Below are positions 56,213 through 64,000 of a stretch of DNA of 64,000 nucleotides, in pieces (the stretch's first letter is position 1; every line of letters starts with the position of its first letter). A program made the translations under genes and the position numbers. The notes below the pieces were generated by a model. That model saw only the letters and a program-made list of their open reading frames with translations, was not told the DNA's origin and searched no databases. Source of the stretch: Sarcocystis neurona (lineage: Eukaryota > Apicomplexa > Conoidasida > Eucoccidiorida > Sarcocystidae); assembly GCA_000727475.1 (NCBI GenBank), contig KL647318.1, positions 1,204,316 through 1,268,315 of the forward strand, given 5' to 3'.

Positions 56213-57484
56213 ACAGCCGGCGTTTTGTCACCCGTGTGCGCGCACAGCGCCGCAGCAGCAGCCGCAGCAGCTCCTTCCCAGCTGGCCGTTACTCTGCACA
56301 GACACTTAGCAGCAGGGCAGCAACGCACGGTACTCAGTCGCCGGTCCAGCCGCACAGCATCACGAGCAGCAGCACCAGCAGCAATGGCAAAAAGGGGACG
56401 GAGCAGCAGAGTAGCAGGCGCCTGAAGCTCGCAGCACTCGGAGCTGCAGCACGCAGACGCTGCCTGAGCTGTACGCGACAGCGAGGGACACCACCCGAGA
56501 AGACCCGTCTCTAGCACAGCAGCCGAGAGCCGCTGCACTATACCTGCGGAGCAGCAAACCATGCACACAGACGGGGAAAGGCCGGGGCAAGGTGGAACGT
56601 CTGCGGCCAGGCGTTTACTAGCGGCTCTCGTGAGGCGGCAGTCATGCTGCGCAGAAGCAGCAGCAGCTCTCACCCAGTTCCTGCTTGCCGCAACAGCACC
56701 GCAGCAGCAGCACACCAGCAGCACCAGCGGCAGCGACGGCAGCAGCAGCGACAGCAGCAGCAGGGACAGCAACGGCGACGGCGAGTCACACAGGGTCAGC
56801 GGCACCAGCAGCACCCGCGGAAGGCGCGCTGCGCTCGACGAGGGGGGAACCCGGCCGTGCGCGACCCTCGCAGCAGCGCCACCGCTGAAGAGCGGCCAGA
56901 CACAGACACGCTGTAACAGCAATAATACGCAATGCTGCAGCACATCACACAACCCGAACAGCAGCAGCAGCAGGCACGCAGCAGCCGTTATTGTCCGCAG
57001 TTGTTCCGCCACGGGAGCTTGCCGCTGCTGCTGTGTCCGTGTCTGTGTGTCTGCACGCGATTGCTGCTGCCCCTGCTGCAGAGTTGCTGCTCGATCGCGT
57101 GTGTGGCAGGGGCTCGAGTAGAGTGCCGTGGAGAGGACGGGCAGGAAACAGCGCACCGCTGCTGCTTCGCCCCGGTGTGCGCGCGCACCGAGCCACGAGG
57201 CGGACCCTCCGCCCCCAGCAACAGCGGCAGGAATTTCGTCGGAGCGTGCCTCTGCTGCTGCCCCTGCCACTGCCGCTCCTGGTGTCCTGCTGCTGCCCTC
57301 TCCTGGGTCCTGCCGCTCTCTCCTGGGTCCTGCCGCTCTCTCCTCGGTCCTGTTGCTGCTCTCCAGGTCTCGCGCCGCCGCTGGCCCTGCTGCTGGTGTA
57401 GCGCACCGGGGAAAAGCGGTGGCGCTGCGGCGTGGAAGTCTTCTTAGCCGTTCACACGTGGCTGCGCGGCGTCCGTGTCCTTTC
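56213..57484. other. Overlapping open frames, no gene assigned
   Basis: A 581-residue minus frame (55840-57585) and several plus frames overlap. The minus frame has Leu-rich and Cys-rich sections but no recognisable family, and plus-strand CAG runs around 56640-56780 explain much of the openness. Confidence 0.3.
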
Positions 57485-58009
57485 TCACCTGACTGTTGGC
57501 GAGTCAGCACCCCTGCTGCTGCTGCTGGTGCCAGTGTTGTTGGTAGCTGTTGCTGCAGGCGCCGCCCCGGTGCTACTGCTGGCACCGCGTGGCCTTGCCG
57601 TCCTTCGTCTTCCTGTGGTAGAGAGCTGCAGCAGCGTGTGGCTGGTGAACCCTGCCGCTGCTGCTGCTGTTGTTGGAAAGCTGCGCCACTGTGCTGCCGC
57701 TGCTGCTACGCTACGCTGCTGCTCCGCGTCTGCCGCGGCGCTGGCTTCGCGTTTCCTGGCCGTATTGCCGCTGCTCTCGCTGATGAGAAGGCCGGGAAGC
57801 CTTCGCTGCTCCTGCTGGTACCTTCTCCTCCGTTTTACCTGCCACAGCTCCGTCACCCGCCCATACCGTGCTGCTCCGCGGGTCAGGGCGACGGTGTCTC
57901 CCTCTCTCTCTCTGCGTCGTCGTGTCCACTGAGCGGCAGCTGCTTGCTGCTGCCGGTGGCGCTGCTGCTGCTGTGTCCCAGGGCTGGCTGCTTCCACTGC
58001 TGGCAGCAT
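57485..58009 (-). CDS. Hypothetical protein, weakly KOW-like segment
   Basis: A 174-residue frame. After a Gln-rich start it reads GDTVALTRGAARYGRVTELW and then a basic stretch (VKRRRRYQQEQRRLPG). The GDTV...G...G.V pattern faintly recalls a KOW motif as in ribosomal protein L24, but the expected downstream residues are absent. I claim no function. A plus frame (57128-58450) overlaps it. Confidence 0.25.
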   Translation of the reverse strand: MLPAVEAASPGTQQQQRHRQQQAAAAQWTRRRREREGDTVALTRGAARYGRVTELWQVKRRRRYQQEQRRLPGLLISESSGNTARKREASAAADAEQQRSVAAAAAQWRSFPTTAAAAAGFTSHTLLQLSTTGRRRTARPRGASSSTGAAPAATATNNTGTSSSSRGADSPTVR

Positions 58010-59067
58010 AGGAGTCCTTCCCGTGTCCCCCTTGCCCGTCCCGGGTTCTCCGCTGGTCGTCCTTCCTTTTCGCTACGTGCCAGTGCGGCAGTTCTTTCGT
58101 GCTTCCTCGTCTTCCTCCTCGTGCTGCGCGCGCCCCCCTGCGGCCAGGGTACCTCCTGTATGTGTGTGCTTCCACGGGCAGCTCTGCGCTGCTCCGACAC
58201 TTACACTGCGCTATCTCTGACGCTGCGAACTCTCTGGGCAGACTGCCTGGGCGTCTGCTGCTGCCGTGCTGCTGCTGCTGCTGTTGTGAGACCGCCCCGT
58301 GCTGCTACTACTGCCGCCGGTTGCGCGCGGGCACACGCGCGCGCAGCAGCAGCAGCAACACAGCAGCAGCAGCAGGCGTGCCGGGGCAGCACAGCAGACG
58401 GTCTCTCAGCGGGCTCTCCTCTTCTATCCGCGCGCGCAAGCAGCAGCTGAGCGCGAAGGTGGGTGGAGAAACACGGGGTTGTAGAGTAGTAGTACTCGTT
58501 CGCGAGAGCAGCAACGGGAACGGCAAGTGAAAAAAGCCAGTGAACCAGCAGCAGCAGCACTGCTGGTACAGCAGCAGCAGCAGAGGGGCAGCCTGCCTCT
58601 TCTCTCTCTGCTGCGGGTTGACGCGCTAGGAAGAAGCGCGCAGGCGCGCGGGCAGGGGGCGCGTTCCTGAGGAGGAGAACTTGTTGACCAGCAGAAGTTT
58701 CCATATGCAGAACAGGGAACTCTCTCTTTCTTGCGGGCGCGCCCATTTTGACGCCGTTTTCCGACCTTCGACCTCCGGTCGCGCCGGCCGCTTCTCTCGG
58801 GTGTACGTACACCCGAAAATACATCATCTCACATACATCTCTCTCCGCGCACGCGCGGACAGGCGCTGCTCCGGGTTCGTGCTGCGAAGGAAAAACTGCT
58901 GTTTCTCTGTTTTCGTTGCGCTGGGTGGTGCGCAGCACCACTTCTTTCTGGGAGCTGCTGCTGCCCGGCTGTCCGCCCTCTCTCTGTTCTTCTCTCCATA
59001 TCTCCTCTCTCGTGCTGCTGCTGCTGCTCCTGCCGCTGCTGTTACGGAGAGAGGAGAGCAAGTACTC
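58010..59067. other. No gene assigned
   Basis: A 286-residue minus frame (58201-59061) and plus frames overlap without a clear winner. The minus frame contains VLHMETSAGQQVLLLRNA and a hydrophobic stretch (VLLLLVHWLFSLAVPVAAL) that might be a membrane span. Confidence 0.25.
58798..58815. repeat. 18-bp perfect palindrome around GTGTACGTACAC
   Basis: The longest perfect version of the motif in the window, CGGGTGTACGTACACCCG. Confidence 0.75.
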
Positions 59068-59173
59068 TTGCTGCTGCCGCTGCCGCTGCTGCTGCTGCCG
59101 CTGCTGCTGCTGCCGCTGCTGCTGCTGCCGCTGCTGCTGCTGCTGCCGCTGCTGCTGCTGCCGCTGCTGCTGC
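59068..59173. repeat. (CTGCTGCTGCCG)n array
   Basis: About 106 bp of CTG triplets with a CCG every four or five triplets (12- or 15-bp units). One minus frame (59042-59350) reads it as an uninterrupted run of about 30 alanines, which by itself is not evidence of a gene. Confidence 0.95.
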
Positions 59174-59346
59174 TCTTCCCCTCTCCTCCTCGCCCCTTCC
59201 TTCCCTGCTGCTGCTGCTGCTACCCCCGCACGACGGCAGCCGCAGCCGCTGCGCCGCGTGCGCGCGTGCGCGCGGCCTGGTGTCGACTTTCCTCTTCGTG
59301 TCGCAGCGCGAGAACAGAAAGGCGACTTTCTTCTTGTAGCTGCGAC

Positions 59347-60534
59347 TCAAAAAAAGTGCCTTTCTTCTTCGCTTCTCTTTGTGCCGCGTTCCCGCGCGTT
59401 GGTCTGCCCCGTCCGGCAGCCGCGCACGCCCCCGCCTCGGCGCGCCTCCCTTTCTCTTCTTGCGCGTGCTGAGCCACCACCACCCGGCGGCGGCCTCACT
59501 TCTCCCTGGGCGCTGCTTTCTTCGCTTTTCGTCACAACAGCCGCACAGAGAAGAGGACGGGTGCTTTTTCTAGCCTGACGGTGGGTCCTAGGACGTCGCC
59601 TTCCGTTATCTTCCTGCATGCGCTTCCTGCAGTCGAGGAAACTGGCCTTTTCCTCCTCTCCTGGGGGCCACCAGCTTCTCTGCCACGCCCTCTGTCCTTG
59701 TGCTGCAACCGGCCTTTTCTTCTCTCTTGCGCTGCTGCCCTCTCCTCGCGCTGTTGTTGCTGCTGCTGCGTCTGCTGTCCAGTTCTCTCTCTCCTGCCGC
59801 ACAGACTGCTGTTCCTGCTGCTGCCTTTGTCCTGCTGCTGCTGCTGCCATGGCTGCGGTGATTGCCCGCCCTGCCGCGACTGCGTTTTCCCTCTCTGTCT
59901 CACTGCTGGGGAGTTCTTCCGTCTGCTGCTGCTGTTGCTGACGAGCGACCCTCATTTTCTTCTGCCCGTCGGCGCCGGGTCGCCTCCCACTTCTGGCCGC
60001 TCGCGGCGGAGTGCTTGGCGCGCTCCGGCTCCCCCCACCGCGCGAGTTGCGACCCTCCTGCGACTCTCGTTGTGTCGGCTTCTGCCGTCCTCTTGTGGGG
60101 CTGCGTTGACTTTGTGCTGCTGGAGCGTCTGCTGCTCCTGCTGCTTTGTCGTCCGTGCTGCTGCGGCTCCGCGTTCGAGCAGCAACAGCACTGGTCAGCG
60201 CCCTGCGCCGCGCAGCAGCAGCAGCCAGCACGAAGCGTGGCAGCACTGGGGCCGTAGCGCACCATTTTCGAGGAAGTGAGCCTGCGTCCTGCTTGACGCG
60301 TTGTTCAAATCTCCCCGGCGGGGCTGCGTCGCATGCGTCGTTGTCTTCTGCGGGTGTTGTTGTAGAGAGAGAACTTGCCTTTTGTAGCCGCCGCACCGTC
60401 GAGCCGCTGCTGCTGCTGAGGAAGGAGAAGAGGCAGCGACTTGACGGAGACACTCGGAGAACATCTCCTCGCGCCTTGGCGACTGCTGTTGTTGTTCCGG
60501 CTTCTCCATTCTGCTGCTGCTGCTGCTCGGACAA
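59347..60534 (-). CDS. Hypothetical hydrophilic protein, 395 residues
   Basis: A long frame of mostly hydrophilic, moderately varied sequence: SEQQQQQNGEAGTT at the start, FEQRVKQDAGSLPRKW, then basic Arg/Ser/Gln-rich segments such as GRQKPTQRESQEGRN and KASFLDCRKRMQEDN, ending in a highly charged tail. Gln runs are short. No domain recognised. Overlapping plus frames are Leu/Cys-rich, the usual look of an antisense shadow, which favours the minus strand. It could be one exon. Confidence 0.35.
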   Translation of the reverse strand: MSEQQQQQNGEAGTTTAVAKARGDVLRVSPSSRCLFSFLSSSSGSTVRRLQKASSLSTTTPAEDNDACDAAPPGRFEQRVKQDAGSLPRKWCATAPVLPRFVLAAAAARRRALTSAVAARTRSRSSTDDKAAGAADAPAAQSQRSPTRGRQKPTQRESQEGRNSRGGGSRSAPSTPPRAARSGRRPGADGQKKMRVARQQQQQQTEELPSSETERENAVAAGRAITAAMAAAAAGQRQQQEQQSVRQERENWTADAAAATTARGEGSSAREKKRPVAAQGQRAWQRSWWPPGEEEKASFLDCRKRMQEDNGRRRPRTHRQARKSTRPLLCAAVVTKSEESSAQGEVRPPPGGGGSARARREREARRGGGVRGCRTGQTNARERGTKRSEEERHFF

Positions 60535-60824
60535 ACCCTACACACGTTCTCCAGCAGTTTCTCGGCTGTGGCGCGCCGCTGCAGGTGCTGGTGCGTCGCT
60601 GCAGCAGTTGAACAGGTGCTGCTGCCGTCCGGGTGGGAGCCAGCAGCTGCATCCGGCTTATGCAGATTGCCCTACGCGGTCTCGTTGCTGCTTCCGTTGT
60701 CTGGTGTACGTACACCCCGCGGCCAAGCGTGTGAACGAGTGCTCTCAGACTTCTCTCCGTGGGTGTACGTACACCCCAGACCGCGTTTCTGTGCTGCTGC
60801 GGGCTGCCACGGGATCAGCAGCTG
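60535..60824. other. Short spacer with paired palindromes
   Basis: CTG-rich sequence upstream of the 395-residue minus frame; contains the palindrome pair at 60703-60776. No gene assigned. Confidence 0.3.
60703..60776. repeat. Paired GTGTACGTACAC palindromes, 59 bp apart
   Basis: Perfect copies at 60704-60715 and 60763-60774. The second extends to a 16-bp perfect palindrome (GGGTGTACGTACACCC, 60761-60776), the first to 14 bp. Confidence 0.7.
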
Positions 60825-61934
60825 TCACCGTCTCAGAGGTTCCCCTGCTCCGCGGCAGCACGCTGCTTTTCTGTCGCACGCACTCCCCCCACGGCAGCTC
60901 TTTCTGCGACTTTCTGCTGCCGTTTGTTGTCCCTTCGCTGATGCTGCTGCTCCTTTCTTCGCTGAACAGCAGCAGCTTGCGTTGTTGCTCCGCTTCCTGC
61001 TGCTGCGCGCCTCTCTGTGTGCGTCACTCCTCCGTCCGTCGTGCGCCGTTTCACCAGCTGCTGCGGCTCCTCCTCGCGTCGCTGCTGCTCCTGACACTGC
61101 TGCTGCTGCTTTTCGACCGCTGCTGGTGCGTCGTGGCCGTCGCTGACTCGGCTGCTGCTGCATCGGGAAGGGGTGGGGTCGCGGGAGCTCGGTCGAGCCG
61201 CAGCCGCGGGAGCTGGCAAACGAGCAGCGGCGACACGAGCGGCGCATCGCCTGCGCCCGAAGAGCGGCAGCGCGGAGACGTGGAGCAGCAGCCGCATGCA
61301 GACGTGGGGGTCTGCGGACGGAAGACGTAGTAGAGAGCCGCGCGCGCATGCAGAAGAAAAATTTGTTCTCGACCCGTGCGCGGGACCCATCTGTGGGGCT
61401 GCAGCAGGCCGTGAGGCGAGCGGACGTGCGGCAGTTCTTTCCTGATTTCTTGGCAGCTCGTCTGCTGCCGCTTCCCACCGACGCTAGCGGGGTGCCTGCG
61501 TCGCAGCAAGCGACAGCGGGGTCGTGCGGGGTGACGAAGTCTGACTCTGCGCATGCGCGCACGTGGACGGCGGGTCTGCATGCCACCACGGGCCCTGCAT
61601 GCGTCCGCGCCGGGGCGCCCCACATCCACACACAGCTAGCTGAAGCGCGCCTGCCTTCGGGCGCGTTGGGCGCGGGACAGGGCGAGCCGGAGACGAACTC
61701 CTGTCCACGGGGCAGGTCGTCGGAGGGTGTGTGGGGAGGGCAGCTCGCGTCGGAGGGGGGACAGCAGACACCGTGTGGGGTTCCCGCACTGCCGCGCAAG
61801 GCTGAAATTTTTCTCTTGCTGCGCGTCGCAGCTGCTGCTGCCACGCCGGGGGTCTCTTCTGAGGCGCCGGAGACGGGCAGCAGGGCGAAGCAGAGGAGGA
61901 CCGCGCGTCTTCGGCAGGGAGACTGCTGCCGCAT
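60825..61934 (-). CDS. Possible secreted Cys-rich protein
   Basis: Starting at the Met at 61934, the frame has a good signal peptide (RRRAVLLCFALLPVSGASEE) and then a cysteine- and proline-containing stretch (HGVCCPPSDASCPPHTPSDD, SGSPCPAPNAPEG), running to a stop at 60825 through increasingly Ala/Arg-rich sequence. About 370 residues. A plus frame (61348-62124) with VRQFFPDFLAARLLPL competes over the same bases. Strand is therefore uncertain. Confidence 0.25.
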   Translation of the reverse strand: MRQQSPCRRRAVLLCFALLPVSGASEETPGVAAAAATRSKRKISALRGSAGTPHGVCCPPSDASCPPHTPSDDLPRGQEFVSGSPCPAPNAPEGRRASASCVWMWGAPARTHAGPVVACRPAVHVRACAESDFVTPHDPAVACCDAGTPLASVGSGSRRAAKKSGKNCRTSARLTACCSPTDGSRARVENKFFFCMRARLSTTSSVRRPPRLHAAAAPRLRAAALRAQAMRRSCRRCSFASSRGCGSTELPRPHPFPMQQQPSQRRPRRTSSGRKAAAAVSGAAATRGGAAAAGETAHDGRRSDAHREARSSRKRSNNASCCCSAKKGAAASAKGQQTAAESRRKSCRGGSACDRKAACCRGAGEPLRR

Positions 61935-62570
61935 GCGAAGAAGCAGCAGCCACCGCGCAGGCGGCGCGCGAGACACGCAACAGCAGCAGCAGGAGCGGTT
62001 CACCTGCGGCGGTCGACGTGGCTGTCTTTTGTTTGAAGAGGAGAGAAGAAGCGGAAGACGGTGGTGTCGTCGCGGTGTGGGGTTTGCTGCTGCTGCTGAT
62101 TGCACGAGCGAGACTGGGGAGTGAAGAGAGCAGCAGCAGCAGCTTCCATTCCCGTTTTCCCCCTCCGCCGTGTGTCTGCCTTCCGCGGGGGCGCTGGGTG
62201 TCTTTTCTTCTGCTGCGGCGCGTGCGACGGCGGCCAGCAGCGGGGGTGTTTGTTCTTCTGTGCGACGTGTTTTGTTGTGGCTGCGGAACAGCAGCAGCAT
62301 TTTCGTGGGTTGTCGCCCCTCCCCTCGTGTCTCCGCCCCTCCCCACACGTACACCTATGGGACGGTGAGACAGCAGACACAGAGAATATTGCAGAGAAAA
62401 AGACTTTCTCTGTGTGTGTCTCCGTAGAGACAGCAGCTCGCGAGGAAGGACGCGTGTTGTGTCGACGAAGGAGCGGCACACGAGACGCGAGCGCAGCGAG
62501 GTGTGGAAGAAGCAGCGGCCTCGCGGTTTTTTTTTTGTCCGTCTCGTCTCCTTTCCTCGCCACCACGGAG
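61935..62570. other. Unassigned
   Basis: Spacer between the minus frame starting at 61934 and the plus partial gene. A 10-T run followed by a pyrimidine-rich stretch at 62526-62557 could be the acceptor region of an intron ending just before 62571. Confidence 0.3.
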
Positions 62571-64000
62571 GGGTACTGGCAAGTTCCGCATCAAGGCCCG
62601 CCCTTCGCGTCCGGGCTGCAACGCAGCAGCGGCAGCAGCAGCAGCAGCGGCAGCAGCAGCAGCGGCAGCAGCAGCGGCATTGCCGGTGGCCGAGGGGAGT
62701 GGGGCAGCAGCAACAGATGGAACGTCGCGCAGTGGGACGGGGGGAGCGTGGGAAGTGTGAGCAGCAGTAGCGGCAGCTGCAGCCTTTTGTTCGGCAGCAC
62801 CCACAGCAGCAGTGGCAGAGGAGGGCTGAGCAGCAGCAGCAGCATCTGGCCGGGAGGTGGCAGCAGCGGCAGCAGCAGTCCCGCGACCCGGCGGCCCCTC
62901 CCGTGGTTTGGGAGGAGCAGCAGCAGGCAGCTGCGGTGGACGGGAAGCAGCGAACACAGCTGCAACCGTCCCGCGGCGGTGCGCTGCAGCAGCACCGGTG
63001 CCACGCTTCTGCGCAACAGCAGCAGCCGCAGCTCTGCGAAGGGCTCGTCGGCGGGCGCTGGCGCCGGGGGGTCGAGCGCTAGAGCGTCAGCAGCAGCCAG
63101 AGCGGCAGGAGCAGGAAGCCGAGGAGGCGCAGGCGGGACAGCCGCAGCAGCAGACAGCGGCGGAGACGGGAGGTCTGCGGACGGCCACGACCTGAACAAG
63201 GATAGAGACACCGAAGAAGACAGCAGCAGCAGAGGCAAAGGAAGAGCCGGCAGCAGCAGAAACAACGTCGACGACAGGAGCGACGATACTGACGAGGACG
63301 TCTTTGCTGCGGCTGCTGCGGCGGCCTTCCCTTCGTGTGCTTCTGCATCATTTTCGTTTCCCGCGCCGTCGTCCTACTCGCCGACGAGCTCCTTCTCCTT
63401 TCCCACGCTGACTTCTGCTGCTGCGCTGCCGACGACGGTCGAGCCGTCTCCGTCTCTGCTGTGGACTTCAAACACCGCCGCGGCAGGCCGTGTCTCCGTC
63501 TCGACGTCCTGCGCCGCTGCCCGCAACATGTCAACTTCCGCAGCAGCAGCAGCTGCGCTCCGCAGCAGCAGCACTCTCGCCCCACACCCCGTCTCGCCTG
63601 CTGCTGCAGCCGACGCCGCCGCCGCGTCTTCCTCTGCTGCGCCAGGCTGCCTCTTCGCGCCCCCCCCACCTGCTTCTTCGTCCTTCGCAGCAAACCGACC
63701 CTCTCTTTTTTCTCCTGGGGCTCCGGTATCCTCGCCGTTCCCGCCGTCGTCGCCTCTTGCGGCCTCCTCCGCCTCGCATCATGCTGCTGCGGCTGCGTCG
63801 TCTCCGACCGCAGGAGGAGGAGGAGGTGCTGCTGCTGGGCTGTCTTCAACAGGCGGTGCGGCGACGGTCGCGCAGCCCACGACAGCGAGTCACAGGCATG
63901 GCTCGCCGAACGCCGCAGCTGCTGCCGGCACTGCTGCTGCTGCCTCTCCCTCTGCTGCAGCGTCCGCCCCAGGCAGCACGGCGCTGCTGCCCCCACCGCC
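62571..64000 (+). CDS. Partial Ser/Ala/Pro-rich protein, runs off right end
   Basis: A plus frame stays open from a stop near 62425 to the window end (about 476 codons from 62571) with no early Met, so a 5' exon must lie upstream. Codons strongly favour G or C in the third position. It reads EGYWQVPHQGPPFASG, then Ser/Gly runs, SSNRWNVAQWDGG, an acidic segment (DLNKDRDTEEDSSSRG, NNVDDRSDDTDEDVFA near 63190-63305), then long Ser/Ala/Pro-rich low complexity. The acidic island and codon bias make this frame better than the minus frames overlapping it. No domain recognised. The start at 62571 is only a possible splice acceptor. Confidence 0.45.
62622..62685. repeat. CAG run coding poly-Ser
   Basis: About 64 bp of CAG with CGG interruptions, read as Ser/Gly in the plus frame of the partial gene and as Leu or Ala on the minus strand. 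Confidence 0.85.

Noticed and set aside
55840..57585. 581-residue minus frame as a single gene
   Set aside because: It overlaps a better poly-Gln frame on the same strand at its 3' end and has no recognisable island; length alone is not evidence in CTG-rich DNA.
59042..59350. Minus frame with about 30 consecutive alanines
   Set aside because: It is produced by the CTG/CCG array; the flanks show no protein-like sequence in that frame.
62591..63265. Minus frame starting MFLLLPALPLPLLLL with an apparent signal peptide
   Set aside because: It lies opposite the plus frame with an acidic island and GC-rich third positions; Leu/Pro-rich sequence is the expected antisense of Ser/Ala/Gly-rich codons.
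1..64000. Telomere repeats (TTTAGGG type) or tRNA/rRNA genes
   Set aside because: I looked for telomeric heptamers, tRNA T-loop words and rRNA-like blocks and saw none that I could support.

Overview
The window looks like nuclear DNA of a coccidian apicomplexan, most like Eimeria (or the related Cyclospora). The evidence is dense CAG/CTG trinucleotide runs read as poly-Gln, poly-Ala, poly-Ser or poly-Leu inside long open frames, intron-rich genes with GT..AG junctions, a plant-type organellar histidyl-tRNA synthetase with an N-terminal signal sequence, and a cyclic-nucleotide cyclase of the alveolate type with a voltage-sensor-like N-terminus. No species call is possible from this alone.

The layout alternates between repeat-rich and repeat-poor blocks, as known for E. 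tenella chromosome 1. From 1 to about 18.4 kb the sequence is repeat-rich: a GGAGACAC satellite at 1-490, TATATG/TGTG tracts, and CTG-rich islands. It carries one convincing long gene, an EMC10-like ER membrane protein (minus, 11088-13376). From about 18.5 to 44.5 kb the sequence is repeat-poor and of ordinary complexity. It holds an intronless cyclophilin (plus, 20987-21508), a multi-exon predicted secreted protein of unknown function (minus, 23743-27053) and a multi-exon cyclase gene (minus, at least 28752-39213). From about 44.6 kb to the end the sequence is again repeat-rich. It holds the 2092-residue histidyl-tRNA synthetase frame (minus, 46655-52933), several hypothetical frames with poly-Gln or poly-Ala, and a partial Ser/Ala/Pro-rich gene running off the right edge (plus, from about 62.57 kb).

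The most interesting locus is the cyclase. I rebuilt most of its exons by hand. Its last ten exons join in phase without a stop, and the fold is clear: a perfect every-third-residue arginine S4 helix, the class III catalytic core and the conserved C-terminal tail. However, a metal-binding Asp is Asn and the transition-state Arg is His, so it may be a catalytically dead pseudo-cyclase. Two of its exons have decayed partial duplicates beside them: an ungapped 130-bp copy at 39656-39785 carrying a stop, and a head-to-tail 110-bp duplication at 29911-30136 across a splice acceptor. A second recurring pattern is the 12-bp palindrome GTGTACGTACAC, found at least seven times and often in pairs, mostly in the repeat-rich blocks.

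Exon boundaries, phases and family assignments were worked out by eye; no alignment or search was run. In CAG-rich DNA several frames stay open on both strands, so many long frames there are not genes, and low-confidence entries are marked as such. The genes show no operon-like or pathway relationship to each other.
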